A DNA stretch of 64,000 nucleotides from Rhynchopus euleeides (GCA_963210315.1 OY723238.1:930001-994000); one strand, 5' to 3'. Shown: positions 1-10,700, counted from the first letter of the stretch. The notes: generated from the letters alone by a model not told the origin. A program made the numbers and translations.

Positions 1-1
1 T

Positions 2-3000
2 GACCCCTCTCAACACGGCTTCCGCCCCGGCCACCGCGCCGACGACGCGCTGATGGACCTCACGACCCAGATTGAGGAAACGCTCCTGGACAAGGACACC
101 TCGATCTACCTCCTGGCGCTCGACTTCTCGAAATGTTTCGACAGGGTACCCCAGCGCTTAGTCCTGGAGCTGGCGCGTGCAATGGGGCTGCACGAGCGCA
201 TCCTCCGGCCGCTGGAAGCGATGTACTCGCGCCTCCGCCGTCGCTTCAAGACCCCACTCGGAGTGGGGGGGGAGTTCGATGTGACGAACGGAATTCTTCA
301 GGGCTGCCCATTGTCGGTCGTCCTCATCAACGCGCTGCTCTCCGTCCTGGTGAAAGCGATCCAGGAAGAGAGCGGGGGGGCCCTCAGCATATCGTACGCG
401 GATGACGCCACTATCATCTCGCGTGTCTCTGAGGCGCTGACACAACGTGGCGCGGACATCACGGGCGAGTTCTGCGCAATAACGGGAATGCGCCTAAACG
501 AAAAGAAGACCATTGCCATGGGCGTGCATCGCGTGGACCCCTCCTCTGGCGCACGCCCTCGATATGTCGGCACCATCGCTGTAAATGGGGCCACCTTCCC
601 CACCAAAACCGCCTCACCTGCACTAGGCGTGCGCGTCTGTGTGTCACCAGCGTTCATAGACCGCGGCGACGACGGACGGGCGAGTAAAGCGCATGCCCCC
701 TTACGCCGCCTGGGCAGCTCGCCTGCGACCTTTGAGCAGCGACACGGCCTGATTGCTGGCGCAGTCATGCCCCGAGCGATCTTCGGTGGCTGGTATGCGC
801 CCATTGACCACCGGGTCCTCCGCGACCTAGAGACCCGAGCCTCAAACTGCCTATACGGTGACCGCCATCCCTCCCGCAGCACCGCAGCGGCCCTCTCCAT
901 TGCCTCGAAGGGACACCTCCTTCACCCAGGAATCATAGTGCCGTATCGCATGCTGCTCCTACTTCTAGACTCCTGCCGCCGCCTACCAGAATTGATCCCG
1001 CGATTCAACCGCATTCGGGCCATGTATGCGCAAAAAACACGCATCGACGTCCCCCTCGGGCCTATCGGGCTTGCGCTCAAAAAAGGACTGCCGCCGGCCT
1101 CCCTCACCTGCGGCGATGATGTTTCCCTCATATCTGCTCCAGGAGGTTCCGAACCACTGCTTTCACTCGAAGTGGCGGCACGGAACCATGTGCTACGCGA
1201 GGCGCTGCGTCACAACATCTGGCGAAGGCTTGCTATCTCCAGACCCTCCTTCGGCGGTGTGGAGGACGGCGTTGACACCGTGCTGACAAACGACTTCTGG
1301 CAATCATGTGGGGATCCTGTGCTCGCCGCTGCGATGCGCTGCATTATTGTTGGGGGCGTGTTCCTGGCAGACCGCTGGGGACGCAATAAGCTTGGGGCTG
1401 CGACGGACTCCGCGCCTGACGGGCCGGAGGCCGAGCGCTCGACCGCTCCTACTCCACCTCCTGTGACCGCTGCCGACCACGCCACAGCACCCGCGGACGG
1501 CGACGCTGCCGGTGACACCGATGATGACGACGACTCGTCGAGCTCAGCCCCGTCCGAGTTCGATGTCCTCGACGACTCGGGTGAGGTGCCCCTACCCCTC
1601 ACAGCAACACAGCCGGAGCCGGGTAGCGACCGCCTCTGCCGGAATTGCGATACGGGCTCCCCCGAAACCGTCACGCATCTCTTCTGGGAATGCCCTGCCC
1701 ACAACGACGTCCGTGCCCGGGAGCGGTACGCGGGTCTCTGTGAGGAGCGCCTCTCATGGCCGCCCTGCCTAGCCAACTGGGGCATCATACCGAAACCCCT
1801 ATCCGGTACGGTGCGGGCGAAGGACCTGCACCACCTAATGAGCACGATAGTCGCCCGCAGAGATGTGCTGGAACGTGAGCGCCTCGGGGTATCCCCAACT
1901 GTTTGCGCGTGGGACGCAGCGCTAGCGCGACCCGCTGCGCCCCATCAGTCCAACCTGGCCTCACTGCCGGACAACCCACCCCGCTGGACTCACGGAGAGT
2001 GCATCATGCGTGCCCTGCGGGCCTGGCTCGGTCGTCTCACCTGGACGAGGGAGGGGTCCGTCTCCTTCTGCGAGCTCGCCATCGACTTCGAGGTCTTCTC
2101 CGGGCTCGACGTCTGCCCGATCGCTACTGGCGCCCCGGCAGGAACCCAGCCCGCCCCACTCAACATGCGTGGACGCATGATGGGGCAGATGTTGAAATAC
2201 CTTGTCTCCCAGTGTGAAGCAGTTAACCTCCGCGCGCCCCTGCCTGGCGCGTTTGTCTCGCGTGTCTACTGCCTCCGCGCGGTGGGGGTGAAGGAAGTCT
2301 GGGGCGGTCTTGAGCCGCGCCCCCGCTTTGCCTGCCACGGGCTCACCACCCGTATCCTGATCGAGCAGATTCCCCGCGCGATCCACTGGGCCTCGAGCAA
2401 GTCGTGGGGCCTGGACCTTACCCCGTCGTATACCGAGGTGCCCGACCGGGACACGCGAAGCGAACAGTGGGACCCTACTCCCGTAGCCCCCACCCGTGAC
2501 CCCCTCGACACGGTCAGCCCGAGGTCGGCGCCGTGCGGCGCTGAGCGCTATGCCCCCCGTTCGGAGGTGCTGGCTCGCAACGTCTGCAGGGCCCACTCCA
2601 AGCCCAAGTGCCATGACTGCGACGCGGCGGGGCACAACCGAACCCTGCGAATGGAAGACTGCTGCCGGGCCCACCACCGCCAGGATGACGGACTGCCCGT
2701 GCAGTTCTGCAGCACGCACCGGCTGCTCCGCTGCGGCACCTGCAGCTCCTCCAACATGTGCTGCAAGCGTGGCCACCACGGCTGCCGCGACCATGACCTG
2801 CCCCCCTGCGGGGTCTGCGCCTCTCTGCCTGAGATGGATGACAGACGCCCCACCGCTTGCTGCAAGAAGGGCCACCACGCCCCTCCCGCCCCTGCGACGC
2901 CTGTGGAGGCAGACGCCCCCACCCCGCCGCCCCATGTGCCGCCAACCCCGCCCTTCCCAGAGGCGACTGCGCCTACCGTGGGGGATCTTCCCTCCACCAC

Positions 3001-3622
3001 GCCACCCCGTGTGCCTGCGCCTCAGCCCTCCCCTGAAGCGACCCCGTGTCCCGCTACTCCCGAGCCCGCCACCCCTCCAGTTATCCTGAAGAGGCTGGCC
3101 CATACCGTGTGCTCCCCGGGCTCACCCCACCGCCACCCGATGCAGCCTCGTAGGAGGCTCTCACCCGACGGCGTCAGGCCATCCATCCCCGCCGTGGCGC
3201 AGCTGAAGCGCACCGCCTTAGAGGCGCATACCGGTTCCACCCCGGCACTGCCTGCCCAAAGGCCTAGGGTCGACCACGTGATCCCCACCGCTGACGCTGA
3301 CGTTGACGTGGGCGCCGCTGATCCGGACCCACCTTCTCCTACTACCTCCCCTCCCGACGGCGTGTCCGTTGACGCAGCCCTTCCCCAAAGGCCCCGTTCT
3401 GGTGCCTCTTCCTCCTCCGCCCGTGCGCGGTCACCGCACGCGCCTACAGGCTTCCGGGCCTACCTTAATCCTCCTTCCTCACGTAGCGCGTCACCGGGCG
3501 CTACAGACCGTGTGGCGCCTGCGCCTCCTCCTCCTCCTGTGTCACTTCCCTCACCCCACCAGAGCAGCTCCTCTCTCAAACAAGGGGAGTCTACCGGGCC
3601 GCGGGCCCGCGTAGTTAAGTAG
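2..3622 (+). CDS. LINE reverse transcriptase polyprotein, 5'-partial
   Basis: The frame is open from the first bases of the window, where QHGFRPGHRADDAL is a typical LINE RT block, so the ATG at 53 is internal. RT blocks follow in order: LALDFSKCFDRVP, GILQGCPLS and the catalytic SYADDATIIS near 390-420. Further on, a C-x2-C-x9-H-x4-C finger (CRNC...HLFWEC, about 1636-1700) matches the zf-RVT module found after RT in L1-like elements. A second Cys/His-rich region follows (2578-2877, pairs such as CHDC, CGTC, CGVC and repeated GHH). The last 230 residues are Pro/Ser/Ala-rich, ending in a stop at 3620-3622. The frame has no breaks, so this may be a recent copy. The endonuclease type and clade cannot be assigned from this fragment. 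Confidence 0.9.
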   Translation, partial: DPSQHGFRPGHRADDALMDLTTQIEETLLDKDTSIYLLALDFSKCFDRVPQRLVLELARAMGLHERILRPLEAMYSRLRRRFKTPLGVGGEFDVTNGILQGCPLSVVLINALLSVLVKAIQEESGGALSISYADDATIISRVSEALTQRGADITGEFCAITGMRLNEKKTIAMGVHRVDPSSGARPRYVGTIAVNGATFPTKTASPALGVRVCVSPAFIDRGDDGRASKAHAPLRRLGSSPATFEQRHGLIAGAVMPRAIFGGWYAPIDHRVLRDLETRASNCLYGDRHPSRSTAAALSIASKGHLLHPGIIVPYRMLLLLLDSCRRLPELIPRFNRIRAMYAQKTRIDVPLGPIGLALKKGLPPASLTCGDDVSLISAPGGSEPLLSLEVAARNHVLREALRHNIWRRLAISRPSFGGVEDGVDTVLTNDFWQSCGDPVLAAAMRCIIVGGVFLADRWGRNKLGAATDSAPDGPEAERSTAPTPPPVTAADHATAPADGDAAGDTDDDDDSSSSAPSEFDVLDDSGEVPLPLTATQPEPGSDRLCRNCDTGSPETVTHLFWECPAHNDVRARERYAGLCEERLSWPPCLANWGIIPKPLSGTVRAKDLHHLMSTIVARRDVLERERLGVSPTVCAWDAALARPAAPHQSNLASLPDNPPRWTHGECIMRALRAWLGRLTWTREGSVSFCELAIDFEVFSGLDVCPIATGAPAGTQPAPLNMRGRMMGQMLKYLVSQCEAVNLRAPLPGAFVSRVYCLRAVGVKEVWGGLEPRPRFACHGLTTRILIEQIPRAIHWASSKSWGLDLTPSYTEVPDRDTRSEQWDPTPVAPTRDPLDTVSPRSAPCGAERYAPRSEVLARNVCRAHSKPKCHDCDAAGHNRTLRMEDCCRAHHRQDDGLPVQFCSTHRLLRCGTCSSSNMCCKRGHHGCRDHDLPPCGVCASLPEMDDRRPTACCKKGHHAPPAPATPVEADAPTPPPHVPPTPPFPEATAPTVGDLPSTTPPRVPAPQPSPEATPCPATPEPATPPVILKRLAHTVCSPGSPHRHPMQPRRRLSPDGVRPSIPAVAQLKRTALEAHTGSTPALPAQRPRVDHVIPTADADVDVGAADPDPPSPTTSPPDGVSVDAALPQRPRSGASSSSARARSPHAPTGFRAYLNPPSSRSASPGATDRVAPAPPPPPVSLPSPHQSSSSLKQGESTGPRARVVK

Positions 3623-3677
3623 ACGACACCCTTGGGGTGCGAGTATTTTCGTTTCGGGGATATTCACACTATAAGCA

Positions 3678-3970
<293 letters not shown>

Positions 3971-4027
3971 GAGAGGACCCGCGATGGCAGTTCTGGTAAG
4001 TGCCACCTCCAACTGCGCTCGCCCGAC

Positions 4028-4285
4028 TTTTTGAACGATTTTGAACGATTTTTGGCCGTGCTCGTAGCATTCCCCGTTGAGGGGGTCGCTATTTCGTGTT
4101 CTCCTGGCCGCACGGAGGCATTGCCTTACGTCGCCTCTTCCTCTTTTCCTTTGGTGGTGTGTTGGTCTGGCACAGAGGGCGGGACCGTGCTGATATGCAC
4201 AGTGACGACTCTCCCTTTTGTTTTGTGCCCGCCTCCACCGAGATTCGGCTGATGCCTCTCAGACTGGGGGCGGGCGGTCGCCGAC
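4028..4285. repeat. Dispersed 258-bp repeat, copy 1
   Basis: This stretch is almost identical to 29246-29503, from TTTTTGAACGATTTTGAACG to GGGCGGTCGCCGAC. The two copies have different flanks: here it follows the LINE tail, while the other copy sits inside a TTAA-flanked element. I see no TIR or poly-A and no coding potential, so it may be a short interspersed element or a fragment of a larger one. Confidence 0.8.
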
Positions 4286-4605
4286 GCTTTTTTTTCCCTG
4301 GATGTTTTCCGCACACCACTAGCCTCCCCCACTACAGGAGTTTGAGGCTTTGTATGTGGAAGCGTCAACGCATCACAAACAAAATGCGAGCAAAGAGCGG
4401 CTGTACTGGAGTGACATTTTCGTTTTCCGGCTTCCGTAAAAAGGTTACCCCCCCCCCCCTCCCCTCGGCTAACGGGCCTGCCACACTTTTATACTGTGCT
4501 CGACCCACCCACCCCTTGCCACCCCAACACACCACCCGGCAGAGGCCTTGGTTCTGTAGGTGAGGATCGCAAAAAAAATGGGGGGCACGAACAGTGTAGT
4601 CAGGC

Positions 4606-5150
4606 CTGCCCAAACAGGTAGTGCATGGTTTGGGCTGAATTAATTTCGAAAAAATGGGAAGGTAGTGCCGGCACGACCTGCCGGCACTACCTGGATTATT
4701 TTTCAAGTGGGGGATGAGGATGGGTCCTCTGGAACCACCCCCTTCTTCCTGTTTTTTTCAGCCCAAACCTGGGGTTTTCCAGCCAAAACCCGGATATTGT
4801 CCCCGCTCAGAGCCAGATGTTCGCTACCGTGGCCTCCGGCGGCTGGGGGGCTCCGCCCCCCAGACCCCCCCTGTGCCGTATGCCTGCCTCGTAGATAGTC
4901 CTTTGGGTGCACAGCGAATGGAATTCAGACCACCCTCGTAGGCTCAGCAAGACGGCAGCTCACACAGAACAGTTACACCGCAAGGGACAACTCCGGCGGC
5001 TGGGGGGCTCCGGGTCTACCGGTAGCTGTGGACACTAGTCGGCAAGTTCATGGTCCATCCCCATGGGTGGCGCAAACGGCCCCCTCCAGCACTCGGGGGG
5101 TTCTTCATTTTTTCGAAAAGTTTTGGCTGGCACTACCTTGGTTTGGGCAG
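4606..5150. mobile_element. Small TIR element (545 bp), CTGCCCAAAC termini
   Basis: The left end (CTGCCCAAACAGGTAGTGC) matches the inverted right end (CTGCCCAAACCAAGGTAGTG) with one short indel. Similarity continues inward to a shared TTTCGAAAAAATG on both sides. There is no coding capacity, so it would be non-autonomous. A target-site duplication is not obvious. It carries one copy of the GC-rich hairpin module at 4817-4872. Confidence 0.6.
4817..4872 (+). repeat. GC-rich hairpin module, copy 1
   Basis: The module reads TGTTCGCTACCGTGGCCTCC, then GGCGGCTGGGGGG, CTC, CGCCCCCCAG, ACCCCCC. Its centre folds as a GGGGGG/CCCCCC stem. Five further copies occur in the window, nearly all inside TIR elements. 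Confidence 0.85.
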
Positions 5151-6935
5151 ATTATTTTTTTCTGGAGATTCCATTGACCTCACTGGGCACGAATCACGTG
5201 ACACCTTTCCGCATAAACAAAAGCGCACGCCTTCATTTTTTTTTGTAGCCTTGCCCGTCGGTGGACCAACCACCAGGCGGTGGGGATCTGGTGTGAGACA
5301 CTTAATTCTTGACCCAACTTGTTGTATGTTTCCCCTGGATCGGACAGGGAGTGGGGGGTGAGGGCGAAAGAAGCAGACGGAAGGGTTGGTTGGGAGGGGT
5401 GGGAACGCGGGGTGTGGGTGTATAGCAGAAGACAACGTATTGGAACACCGTGGGGCTTTAGCAGACTGCCTCCGACAACTGAGGCCGAGGATCCGAGGGA
5501 GGTGCGCGGGAGAGAGCGGGAGGGGGTGGGTGGGTGGGTGGGTGGATGGTGGCGGTTTTGCCTAGCTGTGCCACGGTGACACCACCCGAGAGTGGCGGTA
5601 GGAGTGAAATAAGAATGTTTTTGTTTTACCACAGCAGTGGCACCGGAGCAGCGTCTTTACAAAGTCGGGTGGTGTTGCAGCGACACACGGGCAAGGGGGA
5701 GGGTGTGCGTGGGGCCAGGTGTTGGTGCAAGGCAGGAAGGGGGGATAAGGTAGGGTGGAGGTGGAGGTGATGGGATTGCATTTTCTCTGAAAGACAAACA
5801 ACTCGCAGAGACGGGGGGGGGGGGGGATGGCGTGTGTGTGTGGTGGACGTAGTGCGGGATCTGTATGGGCTTTGCTGCCAGATGCAAAAAAATGGGGGGG
5901 GGGGGGGGTTTCTTTTAGGATATTTCCTAACTATTATTCCAGACCCCACCCCCCCTCCTCCCCCCAATCAGCCCATTCGAGCAGGCGGCGATGCCCACCC
6001 CTTCCCCCCTCCCTTCAAGCGAGAAAAGACCAGACAACGCACACAGAAAATAATTCACTTTTATGGAGGAAAAGACAGAAATATCTCTTCAGCCGAACCG
6101 AGGTGCGAGCCTGGGAAGGAGATGCAGAATGGGAAAACCTCAATGCTGCCAATCTTGCCGCCAGCACCCTCAACTCCCCCCTTTTGTATGTTCGGCAATA
6201 CAAGCAAGCCTGATCTGTCCCGTCGACGCCTCCCCCAGTTTCCTGCATGCAGAATTGAGGGCAAGTATTTGACGGTATTTAGGACAAAACGCACACGATG
6301 CGCTAACAGAAAAAGTGACAGATCTTAATAAAAAGGGATGGCAGTGAGTCGGGTGGGTGCAACGAATTGCTCACCTGCACTCAACATGCCCAGAAGTGAC
6401 AGAGGATCCTGCTGGCTCAGAGTTATAGCGGTGCCGCGTCGAACAAAGCGGTTCGGGCGCTAAGAAGACATTTCATCTCGGACTCGGAGGTACACACACA
6501 GCAGTGCCGCGAGCACAACTCGTCTTGCGGCTCAGGAGGGGGTTTTTTTTGTTGAAAATGCAGACCTTCAGGAAAGCCTCATAAAAATCCACACCAAAAC
6601 AGGTATACGAAGCCAAGCCAGGAGCAGCAGAGCTGCTTCGCATCAAGGGCGGGTGGAGTATCAAGAAGGAGACCAAAAAAAAAGGGAGGGACATATCAGC
6701 TGTGATACGACATGCACTAAGAGGGACCCCACCCTGCCCGCACTGGGCTGGGAAGCAACACAGAATGACAGTGGAAGTGAGAGAGAGAGGGGGGGGGGGG
6801 CTGAAAGGAAGAGAACATAATAATTATACACCAACAACACCGGTGAAGGAGGGTGGGGAAGGGGGGGGCAGTGTGGTGGTGCTGTGGTGTTGTGGTAGGA
6901 GTGGATAGGGCAACAAAAAAACCAGAACCGTCCGA
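5151..6935. other. Intergenic, no gene recognised
   Basis: No reading frame here has protein-like composition. The stretch holds G/C homopolymer runs (5813-5826, 5895-5908, 6790-6800), short GTGG-rich runs and an A/C-rich centre. Confidence 0.6.
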
Positions 6936-6957
6936 CTGGTGCCCCTGACGACCCCAT

Positions 6958-6988
6958 ATTGCGTAGTTTGTGCGTAGTGAAAAGGGGG
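6958..6988 (+). repeat. 31-bp direct repeat, left copy
   Basis: The repeat starts ATTGCGTAGTTTGTGCGTAG and ends TGAAAAGGGGG. The same 31 bases recur in the same orientation at 10652-10682, just outside the right TIR of the two-gene unit. It is either an unusually long target duplication or part of the element. Confidence 0.85.
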
Positions 6989-7022
6989 GGGGGGTCTCAT
7001 TTTTTGGTCCCCTTTTCCGGCC

Positions 7023-7931
7023 TCAGCCAGTTCTCTGTCTCTTTGCCGGGTTCCCAAACTCAAGGAGTTCTTGCTGTTCCGGGGTCAGTGCGGGTGCAGG
7101 CGCTTCAGGTGCTGCAGGTGCTGCAGGTTCTTCAGGTTCTTCAGGTGCTGCAGCGCTGGCAGCCTTCGGTGCGGGTTTCGACGCCGGCTTTGCAGCTGTC
7201 TTTCGGGGTGCCCTTTGGCGCGGTGCCTGCTTCAGCTCGTCGGGATGATCCAGCTTCTTCTTCAGTGTCTTGCAGCTCGTTGCGTGGCGTAGAAATGCAT
7301 CGGTACTGCTCAATTTTCCGACGTGGCTCGGAATCTTTTTCTTGCAGCTGCAGGTAACGACACCATGCCCAACAACAATCCCCAGACCGTCGAGGGAGAG
7401 TGGGCGCCTGGATCCCGTGACACAGATCTCTAGTGCCGTTGTGATCCCCTCTGATAACGTCTCCTGGACGTTGTCAGCGGAGGTTGCCTGTGTGGCGGTG
7501 ACCTCCGTATACCCCGCGGGGTCCCGTGCCAGCAGCGCCTTCTTCAGCTTTTCGTCGACCCCTCGGTCGACGCTCGCCTTAATGTCGAGGGCCACCTTCA
7601 GGGTGGCACCTTGCATCGCCCTGAAGGCTGTGAGCGTATCATCACTTGCAATCTCCAAGGTGTTCTCCCCGTGTTCGAACTGCACCGACCCAACCACGAC
7701 TGCGTCCTTGCCACAGAGAAAGGAGTGCGCTCTCCAGATCGCTCGGACGCGCCTCTTGTAGTCCCGCTCACTCTCGGATTTTTTGCGACCCTGTTTGGGA
7801 GGAAGGCGTGTCTCAAACGCCTTCCACACGGTGTCGAACGTGTCGACACTCGTCACGAGCAACGGCTCGGCAAAGCTGCCGAACTCCTTCTCGCGATACC
7901 GCAGGCTGTACTTCACCGTTACGCACTGCAT
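7023..7931 (-). CDS. Zinc-finger-like protein with basic Pro/Ala-rich tail, 302 aa
   Basis: I do not recognise a family. The first ATG of the frame is at 7931, and a 3' splice-site-like CGCCCACTCCAG ends 21 bases upstream of it. The N-terminal half is globular with a charged stretch (KSESERDYKRRVR). The centre has a possible metal site, CSCKKK...H...FLRHATSC, reminiscent of the C-x-C / H-x4-C arrangement of BED-like DNA-binding fingers. The last 70 residues are basic, then Ala/Pro/Glu-rich, ending in KRQRTG, a possible nuclear signal. It lies 132 bp downstream of the larger gene on the same strand and shares its TIR-bounded unit, so a DNA-binding partner of that protein is a reasonable guess. 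Confidence 0.75.
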   Translation of the reverse strand: MQCVTVKYSLRYREKEFGSFAEPLLVTSVDTFDTVWKAFETRLPPKQGRKKSESERDYKRRVRAIWRAHSFLCGKDAVVVGSVQFEHGENTLEIASDDTLTAFRAMQGATLKVALDIKASVDRGVDEKLKKALLARDPAGYTEVTATQATSADNVQETLSEGITTALEICVTGSRRPLSLDGLGIVVGHGVVTCSCKKKIPSHVGKLSSTDAFLRHATSCKTLKKKLDHPDELKQAPRQRAPRKTAAKPASKPAPKAASAAAPEEPEEPAAPAAPEAPAPALTPEQQELLEFGNPAKRQRTG

Positions 7932-8063
7932 TGGGCCTTGTATAATATTCTCCTGGAGTGGGCGAAGTGTGTGATTGAAGGCACTGCATTGATCCAGCAA
8001 CGAAATCAAAGCGGGGGGTGGGGGGGGGGGGGGGTGAAGAGTAGCAGCAGCCCTTTCATTTTA

Positions 8064-10322
8064 TCACGCATGATCCTTTTTATCCTGCTTCTTGAGAGCT
8101 GCCAGCAGCCAGTCCACGCGGTCATTTTGAACGTTTCGTTCAATCCCACGTTCGGCACAAATCTCCTGCAGCTCTTCTTTTGTGCGGGCTTTATCAAATT
8201 CACGAAGGATTTGCATCAACCGTGATTTCGAGGCATTCTGTACACCTCGCTTGCCACGCTTTTGAGCTTGATTAATCAGTTCCGAGTTTGTGAAGCTATC
8301 GGAATAATCAAAACGGAGGACAATGTCATTGAGGGCAGTCTCTCTTGCAATTCGCTTTTCCTTCCTTGATTCCTCTTTTTCGAATGCTGATTTCAAGTCT
8401 TCAAGTTTCCGCTTCCCAATCCGAAGCTTGCGCTCCTTCGTAGTCTCCGGAATACGGGAACGCACTATCGTAGTGAGTTTCGGCTCACCAACCTCAGCAT
8501 GCAGAGTTTTCAAATCAGTATCAGAGAAATGCTCAGGAATACAGCAGTGAGCACGGACAAAGTCGTCACGAACGGATGAGTGTCCAGCCACTTCGATGAC
8601 ACGCTTAGACCTCCCGCACATCCCTTCCAAGAGGGCCGGGCCAAACGACACCGACGGCTGCACCGCGCGTGTCTCCTCGCTGGCTGCCCCGAACCTCACC
8701 GCTTCCACCAGCATGCTCGTCCCGATAATGACCAGGGCGGTGCGGAAGAACTCCACGCCGCTGTCGAAGGACACTACGGGCATGAGCCGGCTTTCGGTTG
8801 GGATGCCTTGCTTCCCAAAGTAGGCATCGAGGCCGTGCTGCACTAAGTCATCCGGCCGGACGCCGTCCAGGTCACTATCGCTGACTTCCCGGATGTCGAG
8901 GGAGGGACACTGCGGCGAGGTGTGGAAGCGCAGCCGCCCTACCGTCACCATCCTGCATGAAGTGGCGCTCTGGAAGACGGTCAGGTCCCCGTCAGAGCTG
9001 CACGCCTCCAGCGTCGCTTCACTCCTGGCCGCAGAGAAGAGGTCGAAGGCCCCCGAGCGCCAGTACATCTGCAGCCATCCCAACGATTTGGGGTCGGTGG
9101 TGAAACTCCCTGAGTCTGCGATGGTGGTCAGCAGAGGGTACAAGACCTTGCTGAAAAGCTTCCCGTAGAGGCACACTTTGTCGATGGCGCTGCGATCAGC
9201 AAGGCAGTTTTTCACTGCCACCTTCTTTGTCGACGATTCCGTCGTCGTCATCGAGAAGAAGGTGTGCAGGTGCTCAGCGACGGTGAGCTCCCCGCAGCGA
9301 GCCGACAGCGAGAAGCAGGCAGCTGCACCACTGAGGAAGCGGCCGTTTGTGGCCCGCTGCCACAGGAAGCTGCTGATGGTGATGCCTACCGTGCTGTGGA
9401 GGTAGGCGGCGAACTCTGGTGCTGCGGCACAGTAGTTGGCAGCATAGCACATCAGAGTCATGAAGGGCAAGTCAGGCTCAATGACTCGCCGGAAGGCCAG
9501 ATGCAGGCGGTGGTGGGGCTCGAACACAACGACAACGCTCTGCAGCTCGGGTTTCAGACTGGCACCGCGGTCCAGAAAGAAAGCCGAGAACGACTCCTCG
9601 GACAACCCCACGTCATCCTTGCCGAGGACGGAGAACTGGCCTGAAGAGGCCAGGTCCGAAAACCGTTTAAAGGCGACGGCCAGGTCAACTCTGGTAGTGG
9701 GTCCATCAGATGACAGCGTCAGATATGTGGCGAGCACGTGGTAGCGGAGGATCCCGTTCACCCTGTACTGCACCGTAAAGTGCCCAAGCTTGGTAGTGTT
9801 TGACGGGTCCGCAAACACTGGTGTGAGGTCGTGAATTAACACAAGTTCGCCGTTCTCCCGGATGCCCTGCGTCTCCCGTAAAAACAACACATCCCGTAGC
9901 AGTAGCGACTGCTGCCACGACATCTCCACCGCATGGCGGGTCACCGTCTCGCCCTTGAACTTGGTGATGAGGGTGTGGATGTTAGAGACAGGGGTGTGGC
10001 ACTGCATGGCGGTGTCGACCCAGTCGCGCACGTCCAGGCGGGATGCTGGCACTGTCTCTGCCTTCGCCGGAAGGAACAGCGCCGAGCCCGGGAGCGCGTT
10101 CTGCCACAGGCCTTCTGGGAGAGGCCGCATCTCCAATGAATTAACGTCACCACCCTTCAGCAGATGCACCTCGAGACAGTCACCCTCCGGTTGCAGCCCC
10201 ACCTCCTCAAGCAGCGCCAGCAGCTTCTCGTGGGTGACACATCCTGCGATGGTCCCCGCGAGGCATCTCAACCCCTCAACAGAGGCAACGATGGTGAAGA
10301 GCTGTTCCTCTTCCCCAGACAT
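8064..10322 (-). CDS. Large protein of unknown family, possibly a divergent hAT-like transposase, 752 aa
   Basis: The start is the ATG at 10322; a CA-rich tract ending CACCTAG stops 8 bases before it. No P-loop, RT or kinase motif is visible. The middle third has the order expected of a hAT RNase-H fold: an Asp in FADPSNTTKLGHF (residue 172) before a beta-rich stretch, a second Asp in AFFLDRGASL (251), then FEPHHRLHLAFRRV (268-280), which resembles the C/H-x-LNL helix. A Trp-Arg-containing FLWQRATNGRF follows (319-329). The 79-residue Asp-Asp spacing is typical. The C-terminus is charged and helical (KERKLRIGKRKLEDLKSAF) and ends in a SAP-like region. Family assignment is inference; the reading frame itself is secure. 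Confidence 0.75.
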   Translation of the reverse strand: MSGEEEQLFTIVASVEGLRCLAGTIAGCVTHEKLLALLEEVGLQPEGDCLEVHLLKGGDVNSLEMRPLPEGLWQNALPGSALFLPAKAETVPASRLDVRDWVDTAMQCHTPVSNIHTLITKFKGETVTRHAVEMSWQQSLLLRDVLFLRETQGIRENGELVLIHDLTPVFADPSNTTKLGHFTVQYRVNGILRYHVLATYLTLSSDGPTTRVDLAVAFKRFSDLASSGQFSVLGKDDVGLSEESFSAFFLDRGASLKPELQSVVVVFEPHHRLHLAFRRVIEPDLPFMTLMCYAANYCAAAPEFAAYLHSTVGITISSFLWQRATNGRFLSGAAACFSLSARCGELTVAEHLHTFFSMTTTESSTKKVAVKNCLADRSAIDKVCLYGKLFSKVLYPLLTTIADSGSFTTDPKSLGWLQMYWRSGAFDLFSAARSEATLEACSSDGDLTVFQSATSCRMVTVGRLRFHTSPQCPSLDIREVSDSDLDGVRPDDLVQHGLDAYFGKQGIPTESRLMPVVSFDSGVEFFRTALVIIGTSMLVEAVRFGAASEETRAVQPSVSFGPALLEGMCGRSKRVIEVAGHSSVRDDFVRAHCCIPEHFSDTDLKTLHAEVGEPKLTTIVRSRIPETTKERKLRIGKRKLEDLKSAFEKEESRKEKRIARETALNDIVLRFDYSDSFTNSELINQAQKRGKRGVQNASKSRLMQILREFDKARTKEELQEICAERGIERNVQNDRVDWLLAALKKQDKKDHA

Positions 10323-10651
10323 TGTTGTCCCTAGGTGCAGTGTGGATGATGGAGTGTGTGTGTAGGTTTTTTTTCGGGGCATCCGGACCATCTCTGCAGC
10401 TGTTGTTTCGTAGAAGTGTGTAGGGGGTACTACGCGGCTCCTGGAGCTCACTTCCTTCCCAGGTGTTTCTGGGCATGGGGCAACCTTGCCCAGGTGTTTC
10501 CCCTGTTCTTTCGGACGGTACATAGTGAGTTCTGGCAATATTTTTTTTTCTCGGTCAGCGCAGTGCCTCCAGTCCTGTCTCAGTAGCCACACAGAAAGGG
10601 GGACCAAAAAAAAACTGGGGGGGGACCAAAAAGCGAGACCCCCCCCCCCAG

Positions 10652-10682
10652 ATTGCGTAGTTTGTGCGTAGTGAAAAGGGGG
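10652..10682 (+). repeat. 31-bp direct repeat, right copy
   Basis: Identical and co-oriented with 6958-6988. It is followed at 10687-10699 by TCAGGGGCACCAG, the perfect inverse of 6936-6948. Confidence 0.85.
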
Positions 10683-10700
10683 TAAATCAGGGGCACCAGA

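Larger units (their letters stand above)
6990..10643. mobile_element. Two-gene TIR-bounded unit (3.65 kb), candidate novel DNA transposon
   Basis: The left end (6990-7012, GGGGGTCTCATTTTTTGG then TCCCC) matches the inverted right end (10621-10643) with two mismatches over 23 bases. The unit contains exactly two minus-strand genes, one ending 11 bases inside the left TIR. Outside the TIRs are the 31-bp direct repeats and, further out, a perfect 13-bp inverted pair (6936-6948 CTGGTGCCCCTGA, 10687-10699). Intact frames plus matching ends suggest a recent mobile unit. The superfamily is unclear because the direct repeat is far longer than normal target duplications. Confidence 0.6.

Noticed and set aside
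1961..3103. A 380-codon minus-strand frame over the LINE
   Set aside because: Shadow of the RT polyprotein frame, with Gly/Arg-rich composition only.
7071..8225. Plus-strand frames opposite the two-gene unit
   Set aside because: They have biased composition and poor starts; the minus frames have acceptor tracts and consistent lengths.
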